NCBI GenBank assembly: GCA_037953625.1
Contig: CM075650.1
Coordinates: forward strand, 120,201,706 to 120,265,705
Source: Crotalaria pallida
Taxonomy: Eukaryota; Streptophyta; Magnoliopsida; Fabales; Fabaceae
DNA: 64,000 bases
Reading direction: 5' to 3'
Numbering within the stretch: position 1 is the stretch's first letter; the number at the start of each line of letters is the position of its first letter. The translations under genes were made by a program, and so were the position numbers. Of the stretch, positions 1 through 10,300 are shown one piece after another. The notes under the pieces are model-generated. The model had not been told where the DNA came from and ran no database searches. It saw only the letters and a program-made list of their open reading frames with translations.

Positions 1-795
1 TCTGAAATGAATTTGGAAAGCCAAACTGAAGAAGGCATCGCAATCTTTGAAATAGAAGAAAATGTCTCTGATGAAAGGGGTCTTTTAGGTCATACTTTTA
101 TGGAAGGATCTTCAATGTCAATTGCCTCACTTGAGTGGATGCCAACTCACACCCCTTTGGCAGCATTCCAGGCATCTTGGCCACCGTCCGATGAGAAGAT
201 GATGGACGCCCTAGATCTATTCCTATTGGATCTGTATGATACACTCCCAAGCGTTGAGTTTTCCCATGTGCATAGCCCCTCTTTGAAAATTCCAACGCAT
301 GTTGTACCTGCTGGGCCAAAGTTTGCAAGAATAAAGAGTGATATTAAGGAAATTAAATCTTGGTGGTCAACAACATGTGGTCTCCAACCTTATGTGACTA
401 GTGCCTTTACTACATCTTCCCCTAATTCCTTGCGTAGTCCTCATGAGCTTTTGGTCGAATTCTTGCAAGCTCATAAAAAACATGGACTCTCTGTGCATGT
501 TACAATTGACCACTTCAACTTTATTTGGGCTCCATTGCCAACCATTTCTGATAAGAAATATATTATTGGGTCTTTTGACAACTATTCACATATTGGGCTT
601 GAGTTGAACCGAGACACATATGACGAGGGTGATAATAATATAAACTTGGAAATTGATCAAATTATTTGGTTAATTGATCGATTATTTAACCTTGAGGACA
701 AGGTTGATCTTCAAGGGGTTGACAATGATAGAAGGTTGGATCAAGTAGTGATAAAATGGAGTACTTGGCCCACTTGGAGAAAAGAGATAGGATAA
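1..795 (+). CDS. Unrecognised protein, C-terminal part or whole, 262 codons
   Basis: An uninterrupted frame runs from the window edge to a TAA at 793-795; the first ATG is at 7 but the frame is open to the left (Ser-Glu precede it), so the true start may lie outside. The protein is acidic and soluble-looking, without signal peptide, membrane segment or repeats. Visible traits are a Trp-Trp pair in KSWWSTTCGL, a WAPLP motif and an Asp/Asn-rich stretch near residue 210. I do not recognise the family. The AT-rich tail after the stop resembles an LTR end (see next entry), so this could be an accessory frame of a retroelement rather than a host gene. A 262-codon open frame in AT-rich DNA is unlikely by chance, so it is probably, or recently was, coding. 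Confidence 0.45.
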   Translation, partial: SEMNLESQTEEGIAIFEIEENVSDERGLLGHTFMEGSSMSIASLEWMPTHTPLAAFQASWPPSDEKMMDALDLFLLDLYDTLPSVEFSHVHSPSLKIPTHVVPAGPKFARIKSDIKEIKSWWSTTCGLQPYVTSAFTTSSPNSLRSPHELLVEFLQAHKKHGLSVHVTIDHFNFIWAPLPTISDKKYIIGSFDNYSHIGLELNRDTYDEGDNNINLEIDQIIWLIDRLFNLEDKVDLQGVDNDRRLDQVVIKWSTWPTWRKEIG

Positions 796-1020
796 TGTTA
801 TTTATTTAAATAATTAAATAAGTTTAGTTATTATATGTTTTCAAGAATGTTCTTAGGGTATATGATGATGTCACTTGTATGGCTCATTTTAATAGTCATT
901 TAGGATTTATCTTCTATATAAGAATTGTATTCTCTCTATTATGAATCAATGAAAAATGAAGTTTGTTATTACATATTTGTTATTTATTATTCTTTTAGCT
1001 TAGTATTCTTGGTATGAGCT
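796..1020 (+). other. AT-rich stretch resembling the 3' part of an LTR or 3' UTR
   Basis: Contains a TATA-like run followed by CTCTCTATTATGAATCAATG and AT-rich sequence, a layout typical of plant LTR R/U5 regions or a polyadenylation region. No second copy is present in the window to define borders, so this stays an impression. Confidence 0.25.
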
Positions 1021-1027
1021 TTTTGTT

Positions 1028-1391
1028 TTGGCCGAATCAGGTGGGGAACTCTTTCTTATTCGTATTTTTTATGGTAGGATGCTGGTAGCAACCAACCAAG
1101 TTATTGATGTCCATGTTTACAAGTTGGATCCTACTAGCATGGTTTGGAGAATCGAAGGATCTTATGGGGGGAACTATTTTCTTCGATGGAAATCATGCTT
1201 TTTCTTATGCACCAGCACTTGAGGATGAAGTAGAATGCGACAACATATACTTTACAAGGCCTCAAGATGTGGGTTGCTACTACTGTTTCAACGTCAAATA
1301 TTGTAGCCTACAAGTTAACTTGCCTTGTCCAATTTTTCCAACATATTGCAGTTGCCCAATGTTTTTTATGCCTCCATCTAATGCTAGGTAG
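1028..1391 (+). pseudogene. F-box/DUF295 protein, C-terminal fragment
   Basis: Two overlapping frames together read like the C-terminal third of plant DUF295 proteins. One has VYKLDPTSMVWRIEGS. The other has FFDGNHAFSYAPA, then ECDNIYFTRPQD and NLPCPIFPTY. In that family the order is a Leu-Asp-rich strand, a 'name/number' segment, an Asn-x-Ile-Tyr-Phe-Thr motif and a closing Pro-Cys-Pro. A frame change lies near 1160-1180, and no N-terminus precedes it. It lies just upstream of the F-box piece at 1667, suggesting a decayed tandem pair. DUF295 proteins usually carry an N-terminal F-box and act as SCF ubiquitin-ligase adaptors; that role cannot apply to this fragment. Confidence 0.55.
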
Positions 1392-1624
1392 GTACAATCT
1401 CAAATTTTCACTATCTAACCAATTAAGAAGTAATGTTGAATAATTGATTTGAGAAATTTCTCGTGACACCAGATATTTGTATGCACAAAGTGCATATGCA
1501 TTGCCTGTAACTGATCAATTGTCATACAAAGTTATGTAAATTAGTCATTCAAATCACATTTTCAAACTAATTTCATCCTTATCAAGAGTGTTGTCTCAAA
1601 GTTTTGATTATGTTGAATATATAA

Positions 1625-2540
1625 ATGTTAGTTTTTTCTAATATGCTATTCCATTCCAGGTTAAACATGAATGATGGACAGGAACAGAATAAATCGGATG
1701 ATGAAATGAAAGTAACGGAGTATGTCAAAGTTCTTGACAAAGACGCTAGCATGGAGGAAACTAAGGTGGCCACAACAAAATTCCATGACCTCCCATCGAA
1801 TGTTATGAAATTGATTGCAGATTCCCTTAATTTCTTTGATTACATTATGAACTTTCGGACCATCTCACGAGACTGTTGGTTAGCAGTTCCACTTAGAAGG
1901 AAACAAGCATTAGAAAAATTGGAAGGCGCCACTTTATCTCCTTGGCTAATGTTTCCTACCGGTACGACCGATCACAATTTTCTTGATCCAAATCATATGC
2001 TCATAGATTTCTTATGACATTTCCTGAAACATTATTGAATAACCAATTACGTTATTCTCTGATTGTGTGAATTCAGTTTCATTTTATAACCCTTTCACAA
2101 AGGCAGTCATTGACATTGACATACCAAGTCAACTATCCCAAGGATTTGCCAATACATATATCTTGGGTTTCTCAACCTCACCTACTTCTCCAGGATGTGT
2201 AGTAATAGGATTTGAAGAAATCTTCCAGCTTAGCATTATAGCTACTGTTGCTATTATGAGACATGGAGAATTTGAATGGAATAAGTTTTTGGTGGAAGGT
2301 CCTTTACAAACTGTTAGGGAATTACACATTTTATGTTAGTCCTTCATCGTGTCTTGCTATAGAGGTAAACTATTAGGGAATACAAAATAAGATTTATTTT
2401 CCCAGAGTTCAAGGTAATAACATGTTGTACTATTCTTTAGAAACAAAGAAATTTCATTATGATGGGCAAGGCTACTTGGACGAATTTCATAATACTAAGG
2501 AGCAATTACGAGATGGTTGGTTTGATCATAGGCATTTGTA
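1625..2540 (+). pseudogene. F-box/DUF295 protein, broken
   Basis: From the ATG at 1667 the frame gives a short acidic leader, then an F-box: HDLPSNVMKLIADSL, YIMNFRTISRDCW and AVPLRRK. This is followed by the SPWLMF motif that opens DUF295. A stop at 2015-2017 interrupts it. The family's YNPFTKAVIDIDIP segment resumes in another frame at 2085, runs to 2339, and a further piece (KFHYDGQGYLDEF) is at 2448-2540. A splice-acceptor-like CCATTCCAG stands at 1652-1660, so the start could be a second exon. Two or more frame breaks and the missing C-terminal third argue for a pseudogene; missed introns are a less likely explanation. Confidence 0.6.
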
Positions 2541-4140
2541 GTCTTTTTAATGAGATACTTCTCCTTCAATTAAATAAGAATATTATCTTAAGTACAATGT
2601 ATTAATAATTTGGTGTTCAAATGTCGTGAAATTTGAAAAGTATCATATGAATAAGTGATTTTCATAACTTCTTTGACACCTGTACTTTTTTCTTTCTACA
2701 TAATATGTGCACTTTCCTAATAATTAAGCACTCTAGTGCATTAGTGAGATGTTGAAATACTAATTTGCACAAATAATAATGGTACTTAAGTTTTAGGTTT
2801 GAAAAGTTTAAATATATAGTTGTTTATTGTGGAAGTTGACATTTAAAGTTGATACGGAGAGTTCATAATAGATTTTTATATCCCACGTTATGTTATCATT
2901 TTCCTCTTGTCTAATAAATTCATCTTTTTAAAAGTTCTATTAAATTCTTTAATTACTTTGTGAGTAATTCTTTTAAAAACTATATTTTTGCATGAAGAGA
3001 ATAAAGAAAACTCAACGGTGACAGTAATTAATGAAATAGGTACTTCGTGAATTTGTTCTCCCATATTGTGCTATAGTGGAAACAAGTTTTCACTAACATT
3101 TTACTCTCTAAACTGAATATCCATATCTGACACACCTATCATATTTTTATACATACATCTCTCATATATCTTCATAATCACCTACATTCATAACAATTTA
3201 TAATTTGTATACAAAGTACCAAAATCATTTGGTCAAAATATATTTCTTTTTGTTGTATATCCCTTTCCTTTTCTACTTTCATAAAATTTTGCCATTTATT
3301 AGAGCCAATAAGCATGTCTCAGTGTTGTTTCAACATTCATAACCAATATGTACCATGACCTGGATGTTGAGGGGGTCAAGATCTTAAGCAACAAATGATT
3401 GAGGAGCCATCACCATATTTTTCTGGGAAATAAACATGGAAACCATCAAAGTGAATAAAACTTGATCTTTAATGCAAAGATTCTCAATTCGAGATCCGAT
3501 TACAAAATGGGCAAGGTGCTTGCACCTCATCCGCCAGTTCATGAATATATCCCTCGTTGCAATAGGAAATTCAAGTTTGCATAGGCTTTTGGTACATAAA
3601 TTTTGTATTTTGATGGGTGAATTTTAGAGTTAAATGATTTTTAGATCTTTGAATATATAGTTTTTTTTAAAGAATGACAAGGGTGAGAGAACCTATGCAA
3701 CGCATGCCACTATCCGACCTTCCAACTTAATGGAAAGGAACCATACAAACACAAGCCGCTACCAAACCTCCTACTAAAGGAAGGAGATAGACGTAATAGG
3801 AGTTCAGTTGAGAACCAAGATGCAAATGAGATAGTTAAAAAACTCAAATACATAAAGGTGAAAGGATCAATGCAATACTGACCGTTATCAGGCCTCCCAA
3901 CCTTACAAAAGCTTCTAGAAAATAGGAATACATGTCGAAAACTCAACCAAGAATAAATAAGTAAACGAGGAATGTTGAAAGATTCTAAGCAAGAGGACAA
4001 ATGTTGCACAAATCACTATTAAGCCTTTTAACTTAAAGTGAAAGGACCAATGCACCATTCTCCTATACTTGATTGGTACTTGTCTTTTCTTGGACAAGAA
4101 ATTTACCACCGTCGGAGTGCAGTACCTTGAGTTATTCCGA
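2541..4140. other. Intergenic, AT-rich, nothing recognised
   Basis: No frame with family resemblance, no paired repeat and no RNA gene seen. Short frames near 3710-4009 lack any recognisable motif. Confidence 0.5.
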
Positions 4141-4204
4141 AACATAGATGAGCCCCAAAGTATATGAATGAGGGACATCCACGCTTGCTTATTATTATAT
4201 TTTT

Positions 4205-5495
4205 TTTGTTTGAGTTTTAAATTTTGGTCTTCATTATCCAAATTTTGGCCCCCATTTCGTATTTTCATGGACAAAATTGCCCTCAGTGCGTTTTACTTTT
4301 CCATCTACCAATAGACGAAAATTTTCCGTTCACACTGAGACGGAAATTTTCCGTTCACACGGACTCAAAATTTTTTCTTTTGTGTTTTCCGTCTCCCATG
4401 AGACGGAAGAACATGAATCAGAATTCATGTGGGTCCCACGCACATGTAATTGAAGTCTCCTTGATGTGAAACCAATGGCTCTTGTTTCATCTCAATTAGT
4501 GAGATGTTAGCTGTCTTCCACTAAATTTTTTTTTTAAAATTAAGAGAAAGAGCAATGACTTGCTTCTATATTTTTAACATTTCCCTTCTTCTTTTGGAGT
4601 TTCTTCATGTAAAACTCCATCTCCTTACCTCCCAAAATGTATCCATCAGTCCTGCCACATTGACCCGGGCGAGAAGAAATACAGGCAAGCAATCGACCAC
4701 CACCAAAATGCACTTCAATGTGGGAGTCAAGTTTACGATCTTTCTATCGCTTCTCAATTTTTCTCTAGACATGGCTGCTTTTCTTAACTTTTTCAGCAGC
4801 AACTTCACCCTCCTCTGTAGCATCCTTTGTTCTTTTTGTTGTTTTTGTTTATCTTCAACTCTAACAAAAAAAAAAGCTTTAATGCATAAAGTTCCTTTGA
4901 ACACGCTGAAGGGCATTCATGTTCTTCCGTCTCCCAGAATTCATGTGGGTCCCACGCACATGTAATTGAAGTCTCCTTGATGTGAAACCAATGGCTCTTG
5001 TTTCATCTCAATTAGTGAGATGTTAGGTGTCTTCCACTAAATTTTTTTTTTAAAATTAAGAAGAGAAAGAGCAATGACTTGCTTCTATATTTTTAACCTT
5101 TCCCTTTCTTCATGTAAAACTCCATCTCCTTACCTTCCAAAATGTATCCATCAGCCCTGCCTGCCACATTGACCCGGGCGAGAAGAAATACAGGCAAGCA
5201 ATCGACCACCACCAAACTGCACTTCAATGTGGGAGTCAAGTTTACGATCTTTCTATTGCTTCTCAATTTTTCTCTAGACATGGCTGCTTTTCTTAACTTC
5301 TTCAGCAGCAGCTTCACCCTCCTCTGTAGCATCCTTTGTTCTTTTTGTTGTTTTTGTTTATCTTCAATTGTAACAAAAAAAAAAAGCTTTAATGCATAAA
5401 GTTCCTTTGAACACGCTGAAGGGCATTTTTGTTCACAAAAATGTGAAATGGGGGCCATAATATCAAGTTTGGGGGCCGAAATTCAAAGCTCATTT
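4205..5495. mobile_element. Terminal-inverted-repeat DNA element with internal tandem duplication
   Basis: The left end (about 4212-4285, GGCCCCCATTTCG... then ATTGCCC) is matched in reverse complement by the right end (about 5418-5491, GGGCATTTTTG... then GAAATGGGGGCC). This gives imperfect inverted repeats of about 75 bp. The interior consists mainly of two copies of a ~516-bp unit, and there is no transposase. Outside the inverted repeats, both flanks carry a similar direct segment, ATAGATGAGCCCCAAAGTAT at about 4145 and ATAGATGAGCCCAAAGTAT at about 5522. A non-autonomous MULE or other TIR element is the likeliest class; a clean short target duplication is not visible. Confidence 0.6.
4419..5434 (+). 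repeat. Tandem duplication, period about 516 bp, two copies
   Basis: Copy 1 begins at CAGAATTCATGTGGGTCCCA (4419) and copy 2 at the same string at 4935. Identity is high through the TTGACCCGGGCGAGAAGAAA segment (4662 and 5170) and up to ACACGCTGAAGGGCATT (about 4901 and 5411). Differences are scattered substitutions and short gaps. Both copies can be read as short open frames on either strand, but these carry no known domain. Confidence 0.85.
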
Positions 5496-5594
5496 TTTTA
5501 GCATCTCGAAAGATCAAAGTATAGATGAGCCCAAAGTATATGGAAGATCACCCAAGCTATCAAGAAGTATTTTTTTTTACTGTAGCATGTGCAC

Positions 5595-5945
5595 CCTCAA
5601 CCTTGTGTACACGAAGCAAATATTAATATTAAATACTGTAAAAACATTGTTTGTCCATGCATCCATAATTGTGGCCTGGTTATTATTCATCCAATTACCT
5701 TCAATATATTTCAGGAAAGTCAAGATTTGCTTCTCACGTTCTTTCTTAAACACACACGAGGCGATTAAAATCATCAACACTTTGCGAGCTTTCAAGGTAA
5801 GCAATATAGAATTTGGCATCACGGTGTTTTTTTTTTTTTTTATCAAATCTTCAACTAAGGACTCTCTTGAGTAATTAATCAACCGACAAATGGGTAACCA
5901 CTCAGACTTTCTGCACAATTATGGTTGTGAAACCCATGATGCACT
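5595..5945 (-). pseudogene. MULE-type transposase, internally deleted scrap
   Basis: The minus strand reads a zinc-binding/HGF-like start, then SRESLVEDL and PNSILLTLKAR. It then jumps directly to TFLKYIEGNWMN and MDAWTNNV. The same two blocks occur in the MULE pseudogene at 61641-63040 (KSLVEELTENN, PNSILLTLKAH, and FLKYVEDNWLN, EAWTNNVM), where about 700 bases containing the DDE catalytic core separate them. So this copy has lost the core. It is dead, but shows that the same family inserted on both sides of the callose synthase locus. Confidence 0.7.
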
Positions 5946-7359
5946 CAAACCATTCATCCTTCATCTTCATTGTTTCTTAAAGTCTTTCCTTTTAATATGA
6001 ATGGACATTCAGACTTCGCTAAGGCAATGATATTCGGTCTCTTTCCACCTTCCTTCTTAATAGGCTCCCCACCCCTTTCTCACCCAATAATAACCCTTCT
6101 TTATTAGTCTAGTCTAACAATGACAACAACGAATCCAAGTTTAGTTGCATGCCAATTCAACAAATCGGCTTGGGTTTCAAAAACCAGTAAAATTGGTCAA
6201 ACAAATTAGGACAAATAATGAATAATGATTTAACTCTTCATTAACGTGATTAAGTTTAGCTTACCTCATTATTGGTAAATGTATCTTGTAAAATCACGAA
6301 ATGCAATTTTCTCCTCCAAGGTTGACTCGTTATTTTGGTTTTCAATCTCCTCCATACTAAAACTCCTACAAAGCGAGTGGAAAGGAATGTTTCACATAAA
6401 TCAGATGGACCTTCCAATTGGATGCTTCTTCCGATCGAAAGTTGCTTCCAATCAAATAATGCTTCCAATTGGATGCTTCTTTCATTCGGATTCTGCTTCC
6501 AATCATATTGAGGAGCCGATAGTTACGTTTAATCAAGCAAAAAAAGGGAATATAAAAAATCAGATTGAATAAAGGTAAGCAATTAGTTTACCTTTAATAA
6601 TGCTTTTTCTTTATTTCGAAAAGTCCTTCCAAAAAAAGTGTGATGACAGTAGATTATGGAAGAAAGAATAAGTCCTTCCAAAAAAAAGTGTGATGATGAC
6701 AAATGGTGAAGGAAAGAAGATATGAATGTTAGTCGAGTGAGAAAGGAAGGTGAACGAATATGCAAGCAAAATTGAAACAATTGTGGATAGTAAAAATAAG
6801 ATTGATGTTTGTAAGGTAAAAATAAGTTGGATGTACGTAACCAAGAATATTTTTGGTAATTCATGTCAGTTTTTAATTGCTATGGCTGCAAAAAAAAAAA
6901 ACTTTCCAGGTGGAATTAGAATTACCCCTTAGAAATATCCAACGTAATCGAGCACGAGTTAAAAGGCTATCAATGAGGAGATATGCAAGGGAACAAAAAG
7001 TTCAAATAAACGAGCCATGTCAATTGAAATTACTAGCGCCCCAAAAACGAATAGAACCATTGACCTCGTATCCCAAGCAAATAACTCTACAACCAATTGG
7101 TAAGACGAGCATCAACAGGGCCACTCAGCCAAGTAGATTTGGCCTCACTATAGTTGTGCATAATTAGACTATTAAAGGCAATGTATAATGGCGGAAATCG
7201 AACTACTGGACCACACAAAATTAATACAAACACCCATTTGAAATGCATCTATCATTCTTGCACTAAATGTGAAACAAAATCGACATTATACTACAAAATA
7301 ATATACATCTAAAATATACAAGCCCTGGAGGGTCACAACAACATCAAAGAGCAAAAGAG
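5946..7359. other. Region downstream of the callose synthase gene, including its 3' UTR
   Basis: The last part (from 7359 downward on the minus strand) must include the callose synthase 3' UTR; no canonical AATAAA is evident, which is common in plants. A plus-strand frame at 6877-7167 is rich in Arg, Gln and Pro and matches nothing I know; I do not call it a gene. Near 6410-6500 the phrase CCAATTGGATGCTTCTT is repeated twice. Confidence 0.4.
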
Positions 7360-10300
7360 TTAAGCTTCAACATTAGCCTTATTTCCGGCAAGGATGAGGG
7401 AGATCTCCAGGCCACGGCTGAAGGCTTGGTTAAAGAGAAGACGGGACTGGAAGGTAGAAATGAATGGGAACCATGATAAAAACGCTATAGGTGCAAAAAT
7501 GATCATACCCATTCCAGCATCATACATTCTGGCAAACTCACGGACTGAATCCCACAAGCCCAGACTCCAAACCACCCTCTTCCAAGTAATTGCCAGCTGA
7601 ACAAAATAGAAAATCTTAAAAATGTTAGAGGTGGTAGCCAACTTTAAATACCAGCAGACATTTACTAGTGCAGGGAAAAAATAAAAATAAAAAAAGGAAG
7701 TGTGATGACTAGTCAGATTAACAAAACCACTTCAGAGTTTGAGAAGACATAAGTGAAATCATATCATCAGTACAGGAAGAATAATTCAGAAAGAGGTTAT
7801 ACCGATGTTGGGACCATGACAACACCATAAAATGCGGGTTAAACACAGTTAGATTATTAAAATGAAATAAGTATAATTGGAGATAAACACTCTATTACTG
7901 TATTACATGTGCTTTATTCAGATATCAAAGGAAAACAACTGCTCATACCATTATGGTTCTCTAATAAACACACTTTTAGGCAACAATAGTACCATCCTTT
8001 AAAGTACATCTTTTTACAGGGTTCAACGAATAATGTATTACTGATGGGAACTTCTGTGGTACATCTTAATTGGTCCTTCACTCCTTCCCAACTGGAAGTA
8101 TTATGAAATGATAGGTAAATGTGGGACAAATCTCAAAGCAGATTTAATAGTGTGTGATGCAGGGGTACCAAACAACGAGTAATGTAGAAACTTCCATTTC
8201 AGATGATTTACTTGCGGTGTGTCAGAAGTTGTCTAGTAAGTCTCCAAATTCCATACTGATTTTTAACTTGGCCAATGGAATTTAATATATCCTAAATATC
8301 ACATGTAAACTCGTTAAAAAGGTAAATCAAAACTCAAACTTACAGATAATATTGCCCATCCTGTGGGGATAAATGCAAGGATGCTTGCAAAAAGGTCAGC
8401 TATGGTTAGTTTAGTAAAAGCAACAACAAGACACACAGCAGCAACAAGGCCTAGAGCTGCAACTCCCTGTGTAAATCGCATGAATAGTTGGAAGTCCGAA
8501 GATTTCTTTGGGCTGTAGGTAAAGATCTGCATGGCAAGGAAATATCAGAATCCTAAGACAACAAAGATTGCTGGGATCAAATATAAAGGAAAGCAAAAAT
8601 AATGCACAAAAGGAAAAAATATCCAAAATAAATTAACAGGAAATTAGTTCAAACCTTAAATATCAAGACAATTCCAACCAAGACAGCCCATGAGAATCCA
8701 TAAATCTACAAAGCAGCAAATTATCAGAAATTCTTAAATTTGTTTTATATTACTAGAAGCTATAAGCCTTTCCACATGATAAGAATATATGAGATTAGTA
8801 CAAAACTAAAATTTTAGTTTTAAAGGAAGGCAAAAAGTTTACCGCAAGTGATGTATCTTTTCCTGTGAGATGTAGCTTATACACAATACCATATTGAAAA
8901 ATGAGGAACCTCAAACTCAAAATTGTCTCCAAGACACGACCCCTTATAGTTTGGATATGCATCTATAGAAAGAGTAATAGCCATTAGCAATTAACACCGA
9001 ATCCATCAAAAGAAAGCTATTCTAGCATGCCATATGCGCAGCGCAGATAACATGAATTATTTAGCTAAGAAATGCCTGCACAATTTGTTGCTGTTGAGAA
9101 AGTAGCTGTATTTAGTATTTTTGTGCACAGTCTACTGCATATCTTAGTATACTGCAACTGTACTTGTACACTAACATATCACTCTGTACAGTGGTATTCA
9201 CTCACATTCACATAAAAAAATTTCTCTCTAATATCATTCTCACCATCATTGTAGAGTAACGTTCCAACTCAAGGCCCCATCTACTTCAGGATTTAACAAT
9301 GTTCTGACATCTATAGTAGTAATAGTACATTTTTCAGATTGTGTTTCCATTTTTCTCGGGGAGTTTGTTGAAAATGTTTACACGGACAAACTACCTAATT
9401 TTGTTACTCAAAGAGAGTATAGCTAAGTGTGTTGCCTTTTGTAGTTTGAATGCATTAGGACTAATAATAGTGGGCTTGGGCTTGTACAAGTAGTATAAAT
9501 ACTTAGCCCAATTAGTAGCATAAATAGGAGTATTGGGTTATTGTATTAGTGTAACGTATTATTATCAATTATCAATTTCATAACATTATTAGCTTAGCCT
9601 TATTCTCTCAACACCATTTCTCCATATTTAAACCATATGCTTCATCATGGGATTGGAGCGGTACCCCACATTGAGTAGAGTTTCTCCATTTCGCTGTTTC
9701 AAGTTCATGGAACTCAGTTTTGTGCTTGTAATGATATTCTCTCATCTAGGTTTTGGATTATTTTGAGCTCTTGTTAGCTCTACTTCAAAGGGATCGGGAG
9801 GAACAAAAGGCAGAATAGTATTACAACATTTCAGGCAACACTGAATTCAGTTTGGACTTGGGACTTTCCTTCAACTAGTAAAGGTTTCCAGTGACGTGGG
9901 AGCCTCCCATACATGGTTGGAGAGTTTATTCATAATATGATTTTGCCTTTAATATTTTAATGATCATTCTGCCTTTAATAAGGTTGACTTCCCATCCTCA
10001 TCTTGCATTCTTATCTCGAATCATATTAAAAAATGAACATTTGTTTTTCTTCTTTTTATTTTATTTTCTCAGTTGAAAAAGTGAATTCCTGTTGTAACAA
10101 TAGAGCAAGACAGAATCATTCTTAGGTTTTGCTCCCTCTTGTTCATAATCACACGAACAATCAAGTGAAATAAGTTAACCTGTTCTTCGTCCCACCAAGA
10201 TTCCCAACTATTATCTCCCTTGACTCCGACACCTCCTTTGTAAAGAAGCCAACTTGTCCAATCATCAAAATCTTCTACAGTCCTGTTTATCAGTATATCA

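Noticed and set aside
4605..5458. Paired reading frames on both strands of the 516-bp repeat (KQKEQRMLQRRVKLL type)
   Set aside because: The similarity between them only reflects the DNA duplication; the composition is low-complexity and no known domain is present.
6877..7167. 96-codon plus-strand frame rich in Arg and Gln next to the callose synthase 3' end
   Set aside because: No family resemblance and no start context; it begins within a poly-A run and lies in the probable downstream region of the opposite-strand gene.
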